64,000 bases of DNA from Nostoc sp. FACHB-110 (GTDB lineage: Bacteria; Cyanobacteriota; Cyanobacteriia; Cyanobacteriales; Nostocaceae), in the NCBI RefSeq assembly GCF_014697425.1, contig NZ_JACJRU010000013.1, forward strand, positions 62,001 to 126,000, given 5' to 3'. This document shows positions 18,916 through 30,829 of this stretch, in pieces. The notes below the pieces were generated by a model. That model saw nothing but the letters and a program-made list of their open reading frames with translations. It ran no database searches and was not told the DNA's origin. A program made the translations under genes and the position numbers. Position 1 is the first letter of the stretch. Each line of letters opens with the position of its first letter.

Positions 18916-19607
18916 TGCCGATGCTCCAAAAAATTGTACATTTTTGGTTACGACACATCCATCCTCGTCTAGCCCCCTTAACTACCACAATTGGTATTTT
19001 TGGGCTGGCTAGTTGTCTATTAATTCTTTTTGTTTTAGCAGAGCTTTTTGAAGAAGTTTTCGAGCGAGAAGCTTTTGCATTTGATACACATTTTTTGTTG
19101 TGGTTACATCACTTTGCTAACCCTACTCTAGACAATGTGATGCTGGGTATAACGCACCTGGGTAATCCTAATGTGGTGGTGATTGTTGTCGTTGTTAGTG
19201 TAGCTATACTCCTGTGGCGACGTTACTATCAAGAAGCCAGAATATTCGCCATTGCTTGTTTGGGTGCTTTTATTCTCAATACTGGGCTGAAGTTGGTATT
19301 TACTAAACCTCGTCCTCAACTTTGGCCTCAATTAATTACTGAAAAATCTTTTAGTTTTCCTAGTGGTCATGCACTAGGTTCTTTGGTGTTGTATGGGATG
19401 GTGGCTTATTTGTTGGCAACGCACTATCCTAGGTTTTCTCAATTTATTTACATTGTGGCGGTTATGGCGATCGCTGCTATCGGTTTTAGTCGCCTATATT
19501 TAGGCGTACATTGGCCTACAGATATTATTGCTGGTTACGGTGTCGGATTTCTGTGGCTGACGATGTGTATCACAATGCTAAAGCTGCAAAAACTCAGAGC
19601 AAATTAG
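18915..19607 (+). CDS. PAP2-family membrane phosphatase
   Basis: A 230-residue integral membrane protein with the three acid-phosphatase motifs: K-x6-RP (KLVFTKPRP), PSGH (SFPSGHALG) and SR-x5-H-x3-D (SRLYLGVHWPTD). About six spans surround them. Likely substrates are undecaprenyl diphosphate or phosphatidic acid. The start is the GTG at 18915, overlapping the gyrA stop by one base, or the ATG at 18921. The overlap implies translational coupling with gyrA, although the functions are unrelated. Confidence 0.9.
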   Translation: MPMLQKIVHFWLRHIHPRLAPLTTTIGIFGLASCLLILFVLAELFEEVFEREAFAFDTHFLLWLHHFANPTLDNVMLGITHLGNPNVVVIVVVVSVAILLWRRYYQEARIFAIACLGAFILNTGLKLVFTKPRPQLWPQLITEKSFSFPSGHALGSLVLYGMVAYLLATHYPRFSQFIYIVAVMAIAAIGFSRLYLGVHWPTDIIAGYGVGFLWLTMCITMLKLQKLRAN

Positions 19608-19658
19608 TGTGAACTTTTTTAATGATTTCTAACTTTAGTAGTAAAATTCTGAATAAAC

Positions 19659-19676
19659 GTTACATTTTTTAAAATA
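19659..19676 (+). promoter_or_regulatory. Possible HLR1 (RpaB) site upstream of hli
   Basis: GTTACATT followed two bases later by TTAAAATA approximates the HLR1 tandem (G/T)TTACA(T/A)(T/A), with two mismatches in the second half. RpaB controls hli genes through HLR1 in other cyanobacteria. The match is imperfect, so it is offered as a candidate about 60 bases ahead of the start codon. Confidence 0.35.
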
Positions 19677-19737
19677 GTTGTTATATTAATTTACATAAGG
19701 CAACAATCCATAGTAAATCCTGATTGGAGTGCAAACC

Positions 19738-19920
19738 ATGACTAACACAACCACAAACATCACTGCCCCTGTAGTTGAAGACCGTAACGCTTGGCGTTGG
19801 GGCTTTACGCCTCAAGCAGAAATTTGGAATGGTCGCTTGGCTATGATTGGCTTTTTAGCTGCTGCATTGATTGAGCTTTTCTCAGGTCAAGGTTTTCTCC
19901 ACTTTTGGGGCATTCTGTAA
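19738..19920 (+). CDS. High-light-inducible protein (HLIP/SCP)
   Basis: A 60-residue one-helix member of the chlorophyll a/b-binding (CAB/ELIP/HLIP) family. The membrane helix carries [19 protein letters not shown], including the ExxNGRxAMxGF chlorophyll-binding signature. These proteins sit in thylakoid membranes next to photosystem II or chlorophyll-synthesis enzymes and protect against excess light. The ATG at 19738 is chosen, preceded by TGGAG. A GTG nine bases upstream is less likely. Confidence 0.93.
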   Translation: MTNTTTNITAPVVEDRNAWRWGFTPQAEIWNGRLAMIGFLAAALIELFSGQGFLHFWGIL

Positions 19921-20041
19921 TACCAATTTTGGATTTTAGATTTTGGATTAATTGGCTATTCCAAAATTTTGAAGCAAGTCTTCCTATACCAAATTGGTAT
20001 GAGTTTTAAAAAAACAAAATTGCTGAGATATAAAAAAGAAA

Positions 20042-20071
20042 AACCTGGTAGTGATAATTAACTACCAGGTT
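20042..20071. terminator. Terminator between hli and sigA
   Basis: A perfect 11-base stem (AACCTGGTAGT/ACTACCAGGTT) with an 8-base loop, flanked by TATTTATTG on the right and AAAAAGAA on the left. It can therefore end both the rightward hli and the leftward sigA transcripts. Confidence 0.72.
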
Positions 20072-20174
20072 ATTTATTGTTGAGTCAATATCTACTTTTG
20101 ACTATTTATCTTTAGATTTTGAATTTGAGAATTTAAAATCTAAAATCTAAAATCCAAAATCTCAAATTAAATGA

Positions 20175-21350
20175 TTACCGAATGTATTCTTTGAGGACGC
20201 TGTTACGGTTGGGGTGGCGTAATTTGCGGAGGGCTTTGGCTTCAATTTGACGAATACGTTCGCGGGTAACATTGAAGATTTGGCCGATTTCCTCGAGGGT
20301 TTTCATCCGGCCGTCATCCAAGCCATAACGAAGTCTGAGAACATCGCGTTCGCGGGGGCTGAGGCTATCGAGGACTTTTTCTAAATCTTCGCGCAGCAAG
20401 TTTTTAGAAACCTGATCTTCTGGGGTTTCACCATCGGACTCAATAAAATCGCCAAGTCGAGAATCTTCTTCTTTACCAATGGGCGTTTCTAAGGAGATGG
20501 GCAACTGGGCTGATTTAGCAATAAACCGGAGTTTCTCGATGGTCATTTCCATACGAGTAGCGATTTCTTCTTCTGTGGGTTTGCGACCCATTTCTTGAGA
20601 AAGCAGCTTAGTGGTTTTCTTAATCCGAGAGATGGTTTCGTAAAGGTGAACCGGTAGGCGGATAGTCCGAGATTGATCTGCGATCGCGCGTGTAATAGCT
20701 TGACGAATCCACCATGTAGCGTAGGTGGAGAATTTATAACCTTTTTCGTGGTCAAACTTCTCAGCCGCACGAATCAAGCCCAAACTACCTTCTTGAATCA
20801 AGTCTTGGAATGACAAACCACGATTCATGTATTTCTTGGCAATAGAAACCACCAATCGGAGGTTCGACTGCACCATTTTATCTTTGGCTCTGCGACCAAC
20901 GTGCAGGCGATAGCGGAATGCTGGCAAAGGTAATTGCACTGCTTCTGCCCATTCACTATCACGGGGATCGCGGTCTAACTGTTCTGACAGTTTTTCCCGG
21001 ATTCTTTCTAATTCCAATAAATCAGCGATTTTGCGCGCCAATTCAATTTCTTCGTCTGCCCGTAACAAGCGAATTCGCCCAATTTCTTGGAGGTAAAGAC
21101 GAATGGAATCTTCTGTGTAGTGCTTTTTCTTGCTTTGTGTGCGACGACGCGATTTAGCGGCTTTTCCAGACTTTGCGTCGTCCTCATCAGACTGAGGCTC
21201 TAAAAATTCATCCATTTCCCCCTCATCGACGAGAAGTAAGTCGTCCTCCTCTTCAATTAAGAGGTCTTCTAACTCCTCGAAATCAGGCTGATTTATTATT
21301 TCTAGGTCAGGCTGAAAATTGCTTTCGAGTACGTTGTTAGCCTGGTTCAT
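20175..21350 (-). CDS. sigA: Principal RNA polymerase sigma factor SigA (RpoD)
   Basis: A group 1 sigma-70, 391 residues. An acidic N-terminus (residues 20-60) is followed by region 1.2 ([16 protein letters not shown]), region 2 ([22 protein letters not shown]), the -10-recognition segment ([19 protein letters not shown]), region 3 and region 4.2 ([20 protein letters not shown]). There is no gap in any conserved region. It is the housekeeping sigma of cyanobacteria and recognises standard -35/-10 promoters. The 1.5-kb gene-free region upstream probably holds several promoters. Confidence 0.94.
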   Translation of the reverse strand: MNQANNVLESNFQPDLEIINQPDFEELEDLLIEEEDDLLLVDEGEMDEFLEPQSDEDDAKSGKAAKSRRRTQSKKKHYTEDSIRLYLQEIGRIRLLRADEEIELARKIADLLELERIREKLSEQLDRDPRDSEWAEAVQLPLPAFRYRLHVGRRAKDKMVQSNLRLVVSIAKKYMNRGLSFQDLIQEGSLGLIRAAEKFDHEKGYKFSTYATWWIRQAITRAIADQSRTIRLPVHLYETISRIKKTTKLLSQEMGRKPTEEEIATRMEMTIEKLRFIAKSAQLPISLETPIGKEEDSRLGDFIESDGETPEDQVSKNLLREDLEKVLDSLSPRERDVLRLRYGLDDGRMKTLEEIGQIFNVTRERIRQIEAKALRKLRHPNRNSVLKEYIR

Positions 21351-22838
21351 GCCGCGTTCCTCATGCTCCTTGCAGAATCAATTACTTCAATTACTCAAGA
21401 TTTATCTAGCTCTCTTTTTTTTGAGGGCTAGTTAACAACCGAAAATTTTGTTTTAGGCTGTTTTCCTTGAAAGTTTATTGGCAGTTTTACTCCATATTGG
21501 AGGAGTTTCTTATTGAAGTGTGAAAAGTCACATTTATGCTGACTTACTCACTTTTTGTAACAGTCGCGTGTTGCTGTCGCACACAACTTTTAACTTGCTT
21601 GTTTAAAACAGGACTTGTCTTTGCTTTGAGAAAAAATTCACCCTTACTAATAAACAGTTATGACTGTTGGCATATTTTCTGACAAAGACTGTTCCGATTG
21701 TAGCCTGTTTCACAGAAAATGCACTCTTTTTGTGTGTTAATCATGAAGTCATTAAGTAAGTTAAAGCCACTACTATCAAAAAGATATTGAAAACGGTAGG
21801 TATACCCTTAAATTCTTTTTTAACCTTTTTGGAATCACAGTGGCGATATCTTTACATTCAAAGGAAATTGTTCTCACCTTTACCCAATTTTAGGTATTAA
21901 CTACAACATTAATCACCTAGAAACAGTGCGTTTTATATTAGCCTAGGTGAGAATCATTTAGGATGATCTTTTTACATTTCCTTCATAAATGACTCATGCC
22001 CAACATTTAAACGGGAATTCCCGTATGGTAGATCCTAAAACACTGAACTTTTGTTTATGCCAGCTAGCTTAACTGAGGAGTTGAGGCTGCGACAAAATCT
22101 GCCTGGTGGCGTTCAATTGAGTTTTATTGATTAGGTCTTATTCACACATTAGCGCACAGATGAGATTTCCACCCTATGAATCTTGACAAACTGTTCCTAT
22201 TGTATACAAAGATATTTTAATCAATTCATTAAGAATTTGGCAGTTAAAAATTTGAATATTTGCCTACTTCTGGCAAAAGTTCATGAGATACAGATAAAGC
22301 CACAGTTTTGATTAGCACAAGATTAAATATGTTTGTGTGTTTGCCATCAGCAATTTACTGTCGCTAGTAACTAGTAATTTGATCATAGAGTAGTTAGTCC
22401 CTGAAGGAATCTATTAGTTGATCGGCTTACGTACGCATATGTTAAATATAACACTGAGTTTTCCAACAAACTCTTGCTACTATCCTATGATACTTAGTTT
22501 CAAGGATTCTGCATTTCCAATATGGTGGATACGCTGCTAGTTGATAGAAAGTTGGCACACAATTGATCAAGTCAAGACTTTTAAATTTTATCGAATGGCA
22601 ACGAAAGTTAAAAGGCATGAGCAAAACTCAATCTTTAAAATAGCTTGACAATAATGTTGTTTTGTGTATTTGTTTGTGAATCGAAAGCTGATAGTTTTAG
22701 TAATTAATACTTATGTATTTTATCAAACAAATTACTGACCAGAAAATGCTCACCAAAAATTTTCTGGTGTTTTTAGGTATGCTAGGCAAGAGAGAACCAT
22801 CAAAACACCACTGATTGTTTATGCTTGAGCTTAAAAAA
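21351..22838. other. 1.5-kb gene-free region upstream of sigA
   Basis: No convincing gene, tRNA or known RNA was found. The region is AT-rich. It has a 14-base perfect palindrome ACGGGAATTCCCGT at 22011-22024 and a few short direct repeats. A 60-codon frame at 22442-22624 has no ribosome binding site and unlikely composition. The region probably contains the sigA promoters and a long leader. A small RNA cannot be excluded by reading alone. Confidence 0.5.
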
Positions 22839-22862
22839 GGTAATGAGCGATCGCTCATTACC
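22839..22862 (-). terminator. gyrB terminator built on a HIP1 palindrome
   Basis: A perfect 24-base palindrome, GGTAATGA around GCGATCGC. Read on the minus strand it is followed by six T residues, about 48 bases after the gyrB stop. This is an ordinary rho-independent terminator except that its apex is a HIP1 octamer. Confidence 0.75.
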
Positions 22863-22909
22863 CACCATTACTGCACATCAGGATAAGCTAGATTGATATT
22901 AGCTTGACA

Positions 22910-25224
<2,315 letters not shown>

Positions 25225-26115
25225 ATGACTAAATTAATTGTGATTTGTGGCGCGACTGCAACAGGTAAATCAGGATTGGCTTTAAGTTTAGCTACGCGCT
25301 TAGGTACGATGATTTTAAGTGCCGATTCGCGTCAAGTGTATCGTGAGTTTAATATTGGCACAGCTAAACCAACTTTAGCCCAACAAAAATTAGTACAACA
25401 TCATTTCATAGATATCTGCGAACCAACAGAGACAATGACGGTAGCAGATTATCAAGAGCAAGCACAGGCTTTAATTGCGTCGGTTTCCGTTGAGCCGATT
25501 TTGTTAGTAGGGGGAACTGGTTTATACATTCGTTCTATTGTACAGGGGATGAAAATTCCCAGAGTTGCACCTAATTATGAGTTGCGATCGCAATTAGAAT
25601 CTCTCGGACAAAATCAACTTTATGCCATATTGCAACAAGTTGATCCCAAAGCCGCACAAAAGATTCATCCCAACGATACCTTGCGGACTTTACGTGCATT
25701 AGAAGTATTTTATATAACTGGAATTCCTATCTCTGAGCAACAAGGTGAAAATCCGCCCGACTATCCAATTCTACAAATTGGATTAGATTGCGATGTTGAA
25801 AAATTAGATACACGCATTCACAAGCGAACTGAACAAATGATAGCCGATGGTTTAGTCGCTGAGGTGGAATATTTGTGTCATAAATACGGTGCTGATTTAT
25901 CTTTGCTAAACACCTTGGGGTATCAAGAAATCAAGCAATATTTAGCTGATGAGATTTCTTTGAACGAAGCAAAAGAATTAACAGTTTTGCATACACGCCA
26001 ATTTGCCAAGCGTCAACGTACATGGTTTAGAGCCTATCCGCAAATCGAGTGGTTTAATGCCGATGATCCTGATTTAGTAGAAAAAGTTTGGCAGCGTATT
26101 GATGAGTTTATATAG
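25225..26115 (+). CDS. miaA: tRNA dimethylallyltransferase MiaA
   Basis: Transfers a dimethylallyl group to A37 of tRNAs that read UNN codons. The P-loop GATATGKSGL is near residue 9, SADSRQVYREFNIGTAKP follows, and then LVGGTGLYIRSIVQG. ARALEV-type sequence (TLRALEVFYITG) and RQFAKRQRTWFR near the C-terminus complete the family pattern. The 296-residue length is normal. It is a single gene, with a dispersed palindromic element just behind it. Confidence 0.95.
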   Translation: MTKLIVICGATATGKSGLALSLATRLGTMILSADSRQVYREFNIGTAKPTLAQQKLVQHHFIDICEPTETMTVADYQEQAQALIASVSVEPILLVGGTGLYIRSIVQGMKIPRVAPNYELRSQLESLGQNQLYAILQQVDPKAAQKIHPNDTLRTLRALEVFYITGIPISEQQGENPPDYPILQIGLDCDVEKLDTRIHKRTEQMIADGLVAEVEYLCHKYGADLSLLNTLGYQEIKQYLADEISLNEAKELTVLHTRQFAKRQRTWFRAYPQIEWFNADDPDLVEKVWQRIDEFI

Positions 26116-26153
26116 CTCAATACAGTTCAGTTAAGGCAACAACTTAGACTGGT

Positions 26154-26229
26154 GTAGGTTGGGTGGAGGAACGGAACCCAACATTCACGCATACTTTGTT
26201 GGGTTACGCTATCGCTACACTTAACCTAC
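26154..26229. repeat. Dispersed palindromic element behind miaA
   Basis: The outer arms GTAGGTT/AACCTAC (26154-26160, 26223-26229) enclose the inner arms AACCCAACA/TGTTGGGTT (26175-26183, 26197-26205). The text GGTTGGGTGGAGGAACGGAA is familiar from intergenic repeats of many filamentous cyanobacteria. It is MITE-like and non-coding. Confidence 0.65.
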
Positions 26230-26330
26230 TATTCTCTTAACTTAAAAAATTTAAGGGGTGATTTGGTAATCACCCCCATATTCCCCTCAGATTAGAATTT
26301 ACTTTTAGCACCCTTGTTGAGAATCTATTT

Positions 26331-27956
26331 TTACTTTGAAATATTAACTAAACTTTCCACTTGAGCATTAGCCAAAGTTGGTGCAGTAAAAATTTGAGAG
26401 TAAAGACTTGCTGGTTGTTGACGAGCTACAACTGGTAGAACTTGGCGAGCGTGAGTCGCAATTTCTACTGTTTTCACATCATAAGTCTGCGTTACTAGTT
26501 TGGGATACAAACCAATACCGATGATGGGAAGTAGTAGAGAAGCAGTGATAAACAACTCACGAGGTTTAACATCAGGAACTACAGCATCTAGATGTAACTC
26601 TTCACTTTGCTTACCGTAGAACACTTGACGCAGCATAGACAGCAAGTAGATTGGTGTCAAAATCACGCCGACTGCTGACAGTAGCACAACTACAATCTTG
26701 AAGCTGGAACTGTAAACATCACTGGTAGCAATACCGAGGAACACCATCAATTCGCCGACGAAACCACTCATTCCGGGTAAAGCCAGAGAAGCCATTGCAC
26801 CAGCAGTATACAAAGCGAAGGTTCTCGGCATTACTTTACCAATGCCACCCATCTTATCCATCATTAAGGTGTGGGTGCGTTCGTAAGTTACACCAGATAA
26901 GAAGAATAAACTAGCAGCAATCAAACCGTGGGAAACCATTTGTAACACGGCTCCACTGATACCCACTTCTGTGTAAGACGCTAAACCAATCAGCACAAAC
27001 CCCATGTGGGCGATAGAAGAGTAAGCCAAGCGGCGTTTGAGGTTGGTTTGAGCAAAGGCGCAACAAGCACCGTAAACAATATTGACTACACCTAAGATTG
27101 CTAAAACTGGAGCAAAGTAAACATGAGCGTTAGGTAACATTTCGATGTTGAAGCGGATTAAGGCATAACCACCCATCTTCAACAACACACCAGCCAAAAT
27201 CATGGAACCAGGTGCAGATGCTTCACCATGAGCATCGGGTAGCCAGGTGTGTAAGGGGAAGATAGGCAACTTCACACCAAAGGCAATCAAGAAACCAGCG
27301 TAAACTAATAATTCAAAAGCTTTAGGATATTGTTTCATTCCCAGAGATGCGATGTCGAAGGTGAAGTTGTCACCAGAGAAAGCCATCGCAAAACCAGCTA
27401 CAAGAATAAATATGGAAGCAGCAGCAGTATAGAGAATAAATTTGGTAGCAGCGTAACGGCGTTTAGCACCACCCCAAATGGAAATCAACAGGTATACAGG
27501 AACTAGCTCGATTTCCCACATCAGGAAGAACAAGAGCAAGTCTTGGGCAAGAAACACACCCAACTGGGCGCTGTACATCACCAACATCAACCCATAAAAC
27601 AATCGCGGCTTGTTGGTTACTTTCCAAGCCGCGAATATTGCGAGGGTATTGATTAAGCCTGTTAACAAGATGAGGGGCATCGATAAGCCGTCAACTGCTA
27701 CAGACCAATTTAAACCGATTTGGGGAACCCAGGAGTATTTTTCGACAAATTGATAAGTTGAACTTTGGAAGTCGTAGCTACTCCAAAAAGCATAAATCAT
27801 TAAGGCAAAGTCCGCGATCGCTACACCTAAACCATACCAACGGACTGTTTTTCCTTCTTTGTCTGGAATTATGGGGATGGCTAGGGCAGCCACCAAGGGC
27901 AAGGCAATTATGGCAGTTAGCCAGGGAAAATCCATAGCATTCATCACTTCTGACAA
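26331..27956 (-). CDS. ndhD: NAD(P)H-quinone oxidoreductase subunit 4 (NdhD)
   Basis: A proton-pumping antenna-like subunit of the cyanobacterial NDH-1 complex in thylakoid membranes, used for respiration and cyclic electron flow. The 541-residue product has about 14 spans. Conserved features are the [18 protein letters not shown] segment with the essential Glu, [18 protein letters not shown] and the [20 protein letters not shown] loop. The type (ndhD1 of the respiratory complex rather than the CO2-uptake ndhD3/D4) is likely from length, but not certain. The start MNAMDFPW is an alternative to the first ATG. Confidence 0.94.
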   Translation of the reverse strand: MSEVMNAMDFPWLTAIIALPLVAALAIPIIPDKEGKTVRWYGLGVAIADFALMIYAFWSSYDFQSSTYQFVEKYSWVPQIGLNWSVAVDGLSMPLILLTGLINTLAIFAAWKVTNKPRLFYGLMLVMYSAQLGVFLAQDLLLFFLMWEIELVPVYLLISIWGGAKRRYAATKFILYTAAASIFILVAGFAMAFSGDNFTFDIASLGMKQYPKAFELLVYAGFLIAFGVKLPIFPLHTWLPDAHGEASAPGSMILAGVLLKMGGYALIRFNIEMLPNAHVYFAPVLAILGVVNIVYGACCAFAQTNLKRRLAYSSIAHMGFVLIGLASYTEVGISGAVLQMVSHGLIAASLFFLSGVTYERTHTLMMDKMGGIGKVMPRTFALYTAGAMASLALPGMSGFVGELMVFLGIATSDVYSSSFKIVVVLLSAVGVILTPIYLLSMLRQVFYGKQSEELHLDAVVPDVKPRELFITASLLLPIIGIGLYPKLVTQTYDVKTVEIATHARQVLPVVARQQPASLYSQIFTAPTLANAQVESLVNISK

Positions 27957-28161
27957 TCGTTTTTTGTTTTCGCTTTTAATTACATTATATTAAGGAATCG
28001 TTACTTTTGTAAACGTCATTTATCTCCATAAAATTAAATTTTGGTTATTGATGAGTATCTATACTTATCAATTCTGTGATTTTGACCATAAACAGGAATA
28101 AATACTCATCCTTTTTGATGGCTAGTCCATTCTAGGTATAAATTTTTGTAACGTCAACAAA

Positions 28162-28183
28162 AACGGTGGCTTATACCACCGTT
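28162..28183 (-). terminator. Terminator of the coiled-coil protein gene
   Basis: A perfect 8-base stem (AACGGTGG/CCACCGTT) with a 6-base loop, followed on the minus strand by TTTGTTG. It lies 63 bases past the stop of the gene at 28246-28755 and ahead of ndhD. Confidence 0.65.
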
Positions 28184-28245
28184 ACATTTCTTCATAAATT
28201 ATCTGTCTCAAGGGAAAATTTACCCTCAAGATATTGGGTTGTGCG

Positions 28246-28755
28246 CTAAACAATACGGTTGACAATCGTCCAAACTTCCCCATCCGAACGAACATAGGGA
28301 ACCGAGATGGTCTTGAATCCGGTAATGAAAGGTTTGTAGTAAACCTGCCAATATAAAGGACTGAGATAATCAGCAGTGGCTTTTAACTGACGGATTTCGT
28401 CGGCTAATTCTGCTGCTAGTTCGTTAACGCGATCGGCGTGAACCTGTGCTACTTTTTTCGCTTCTTCTAGTTGCTGCTGTATCGTCAGTTGTTTGGATTC
28501 AACTTGCCAACGTGCCAGTTCGGCTTGTTTTTGTTGTAGCTGGTTTGTCAAAGCAGCGATCGCATCATCGATACCTTTGAGTTCCACTGATAACTGGGGA
28601 TTTTCTCTGGCTTGACGACGGTACGCCTCAACAATTGCCGAAGGTGAATGATCATCGCCAGATATCCCATTATTTTGATTAAGTGCAGCCCGTTCTTGCT
28701 GAAGAACTTGAATTTCTGATTTGAGTGCTGCTATTTCGACTTGAATCTGCTCCAT
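28246..28755 (-). CDS. Coiled-coil hypothetical protein
   Basis: 169 residues, not assigned to a characterised family. Residues 1-27 (MEQIQVEIAALKSEIQVLQQ) and about 65-130 have heptad-rich Leu/Glu/Gln/Lys content, predicting a coiled-coil hairpin. The C-terminus (YWQVYYKPFITGFKTISVPY, then GEVWTIVNRIV) looks like a small beta segment. There is no signal peptide or membrane span. It lies behind thrB on the same strand, separated by a heptamer repeat, and has its own terminator. Function unknown. Confidence 0.75.
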   Translation of the reverse strand: MEQIQVEIAALKSEIQVLQQERAALNQNNGISGDDHSPSAIVEAYRRQARENPQLSVELKGIDDAIAALTNQLQQKQAELARWQVESKQLTIQQQLEEAKKVAQVHADRVNELAAELADEIRQLKATADYLSPLYWQVYYKPFITGFKTISVPYVRSDGEVWTIVNRIV

Positions 28756-28762
28756 AGTTAAA

Positions 28763-28790
28763 AAGTATGAAGTGTGAAGTATGAAGTATG
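28763..28790. repeat. Heptanucleotide tandem repeat (AAGTATG) x4
   Basis: Four tandem 7-base units, AAGTATG with one AAGTGTG, directly upstream of the coiled-coil gene. Similar heptamers occur at 33784-33804 and in GCCTTAT-type spacer text. This is the short tandemly repeated repetitive (STRR) class known from Nostoc and Calothrix. Confidence 0.85.
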
Positions 28791-28830
28791 AAATTTTATT
28801 TTGACTTTTGACTTTTGCCTTTTGCCTTCT

Positions 28831-29745
28831 TCAAAGAAGGGTTGCGCCTTGGGTATCTAAAGCAAGCGATCGCACTTCGGCATCAATACCTGCGTTTTTC
28901 CAGGCTGAAGCCATCGCCAATTCTACAGCTTGAGAATGTGCCGCATCCGCCAAAGCTAAGAGCGTCGGCCCTGCACCACTAATCACCATACCGAATGCAC
29001 CAGCCGCCACCGCCGCCGCATTCACCACATCGTAACCAGGAATCAAAGCTTTACGGTAAGGCTGATGCAACTTGTCTTGTAAAGCTGCCCTTAACCATTC
29101 TCCCTTACCAGTTTCTAAACCGCGTAACAATAAACCTAAATGGGCAGTATTAAAAATTGCATCTGCACGACTAAATTCAGTTGGTAAAACCCGCCGCGCT
29201 TCTGAGGTGGAGAGTTCAAAATTGGGAATAGCCACCACTGGGACAATATTTTTATCCCAAGGAACATCGCAAATTTCCCAACCAGCATCACTAGTAGCCG
29301 CCAGACGACATCCACCGATTAATGCTGGAACTACATTATCAGGATGTCCTTCCATTGCGATCGCCAACTCCATCACCTGCACTTGAGATAGAGGTTCACC
29401 CGCAAGTTGATTCGCAGCCACCAAACCCCCAACAATTGCCGTCGCAGAACTCCCCAAACCCCGCGCTAGAGGTACACCTAAACCAATCTCAATTTTCACA
29501 GGCGGCGGTGTCTGATCTATATATTGATAAAACTTCAAAAATGCCTGATAAAGTAAATTACTCTCATCAGTTTGCACTCGTTCAGCTTCTGCACCTGTGA
29601 CATGAATAGTTAAACCACCTTCATCTAGGCGTGTAAACTTAAACTGGTTACAAAGCGTCAAAGCTGCACCGATGCAATCAAAACCTGGCCCCAAATTCGC
29701 AGTTGTAGCGGGGACATTAACCGTAACAGAAGAAATAACAGACAT
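28831..29745 (-). CDS. thrB: Homoserine kinase
   Basis: A GHMP kinase that phosphorylates homoserine in threonine synthesis, 304 residues from the ATG giving MSVISSVTVNVPATTANLGPG. The GHMP ATP-binding loop is LARGLGSSATAIVGG. The start-proximal ATTANLGPGFDCIG and the C-terminal GAFGMVISGAGPTLLAL motifs are both typical. A start five codons upstream (29760) is possible but poorly supported. It is a lone gene in this window; other threonine genes are elsewhere. Confidence 0.95.
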   Translation of the reverse strand: MSVISSVTVNVPATTANLGPGFDCIGAALTLCNQFKFTRLDEGGLTIHVTGAEAERVQTDESNLLYQAFLKFYQYIDQTPPPVKIEIGLGVPLARGLGSSATAIVGGLVAANQLAGEPLSQVQVMELAIAMEGHPDNVVPALIGGCRLAATSDAGWEICDVPWDKNIVPVVAIPNFELSTSEARRVLPTEFSRADAIFNTAHLGLLLRGLETGKGEWLRAALQDKLHQPYRKALIPGYDVVNAAAVAAGAFGMVISGAGPTLLALADAAHSQAVELAMASAWKNAGIDAEVRSLALDTQGATLL

Positions 29746-29862
29746 CTGCAAATAACTCACCTAACCAATCAACCAGCATCCCATGTAACTGGTTGATTTG
29801 TTCATTTGTCCACCTCATTTGGGATATATATGGGATATATGTGGGGTACAAATGGGGCCTAT

Positions 29863-30087
29863 ATGGAAGTTCTACAACTAACGACAACTGTTGATGCTTC
29901 TGGGCATTTGCATCTTGACATTTCAACACAGCTATCGCCTGGCGAAGTAAATATTGTGGTTGTGCTGAGTCCGGTAACATCAGACAGCACACAAAAATCT
30001 AATTATGATTTTTCTGATATTGCTGGTAATTTAGTTTGGCAGGGAGATGTACTAGCAATGCAAAAAGTGTTGCGAGATGAGTGGTAG
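29863..30087 (+). CDS. Small antitoxin-like protein (VapB type, toxin lost)
   Basis: A 74-residue protein beginning MEVLQLTTTVDASGHLHLDI, with a short beta-rich N-terminus, a middle LSPGEVNIVVVL, and a charged Trp-containing tail (VLAMQKVLRDEW). Such proteins sit directly upstream of PIN toxins in cyanobacteria. Here a 14-codon frame starting MSGSCYLLDINAN overlaps its last 11 bases, and that looks like the first part of a VapC. The antitoxin role is inferred from this arrangement; the protein itself has no diagnostic motif. Start chosen at 29863 after GGGG; upstream ATGs would add a Gly/Tyr/Met-rich stretch. Confidence 0.6.
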   Translation: MEVLQLTTTVDASGHLHLDISTQLSPGEVNIVVVLSPVTSDSTQKSNYDFSDIAGNLVWQGDVLAMQKVLRDEW

Positions 30088-30121
30088 TTGTTACTTATTG
30101 GATATAAATGCAAATGCCTGA
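30077..30121 (+). pseudogene. Remnant of a PIN-domain (VapC) toxin gene
   Basis: ATG at 30077, then 14 codons (MSGSCYLLDINANA) to a TGA. MSGxYLLDTN is how many VapC toxins begin, the Asp being the first catalytic acid. The frame ends at once, and the DUF29 gene follows. The overlap with the upstream small gene is what one expects of a TA pair. The similarity rests on about ten residues, so it is tentative. Confidence 0.4.
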
Positions 30122-30149
30122 AGCCAACCCAAAAACGGCAGAAACTCCA

Positions 30150-30620
30150 ATGTCTGGACTAAATCTCTACGAAACAGATTTTTATGCTTGGACGCAAGAA
30201 CAGGCAATGTTACTCCGCAGCAAACAATGGAATCAAATCGACCTGCCAAACCTGATTGAGGAGATTGAATCTTTGGGTAAGCAGCAACGGCAGGAACTTC
30301 GTAACAGATTGAGTGTGCTAATGGGACATTTGCTGAAATGGGAGTATCAACCTCAAAATCGCAGCCGTAGTTGGTTAGCAACAATTCGTATTCAGCGTCG
30401 GGACACTTTACGATTACTGAAAGACAACCCAAGTCTAAAACCTTATCTTGATGATGCACTAAAAGAAGCGTATGACAATGGTAGGGACTTGGCGATGGGA
30501 GAAACTAATTTACCAGAACAGACATTTCCCCTGACTTGTCTTTATACTCTAGCTGAAATTTTCGATGATCGCTTTTATCCAGGTGATCCGAGTGAATTAG
30601 TAGACACTTCAGAATCATAG
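30150..30620 (+). CDS. DUF29 family protein
   Basis: 156 residues from the ATG giving MSGLNLYETDFYAWTQEQAM; an ATG at 30108 would add 14 residues that resemble spacer. The family signature is clear: LYETDFYAWTQEQAMLLRSK, DLPNLIEEIESLGKQQRQEL, LLKWEYQP...SWLATI and the C-terminal PLTCLYTLAEIFDDRFYPGD. DUF29 proteins are abundant in cyanobacteria, often near toxin-antitoxin genes, with no known activity. The surrounding TA remnants agree with this. Confidence 0.88.
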   Translation: MSGLNLYETDFYAWTQEQAMLLRSKQWNQIDLPNLIEEIESLGKQQRQELRNRLSVLMGHLLKWEYQPQNRSRSWLATIRIQRRDTLRLLKDNPSLKPYLDDALKEAYDNGRDLAMGETNLPEQTFPLTCLYTLAEIFDDRFYPGDPSELVDTSES

Positions 30621-30643
30621 TCATTGTTTTGTAAAAACTTGAC

Positions 30644-30829
30644 ATGGATGCTTTAATTCAAGAACTCGAAACCAAGCTGCGCCAATGGCAGCCTGACATT
30701 GTTACACAGGTACGGCAGTGCATTACCGAGATTATTGAACTAGCAGACCAAGATGCTCACGATATTCTTCGTTCTAGACTAGTTGAGCAGGAAGTATTGG
30801 ATCTGATTGATGAATCCGAAACAAGGTGA
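30644..30829 (+). CDS. Small antitoxin-like protein next to a broken mazF
   Basis: A 61-residue acidic helical protein (MDALIQELETKLRQWQPDIV, ending LVEQEVLDLIDESETR). Its last 20 bases overlap the start of a truncated MazF/PemK-type toxin gene in another frame, which is the usual coupling for such pairs. It has no recognisable DNA-binding domain, but short helical antitoxins of this sort accompany MazF in cyanobacteria. If the toxin is dead, this gene may be a relic or an anti-addiction factor. Confidence 0.6.
   Translation: MDALIQELETKLRQWQPDIVTQVRQCITEIIELADQDAHDILRSRLVEQEVLDLIDESETR

Noticed and set aside
22442..22624. 60-codon minus-strand frame upstream of sigA
   Set aside because: No ribosome binding site, unusual Cys/Tyr-rich composition and no neighbours that support it.
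29717..29992. 91-codon minus-strand frame between thrB and the antitoxin-like gene
   Set aside because: It overlaps both the thrB start and the better supported plus-strand small gene, and its composition looks like a mirror of that gene.
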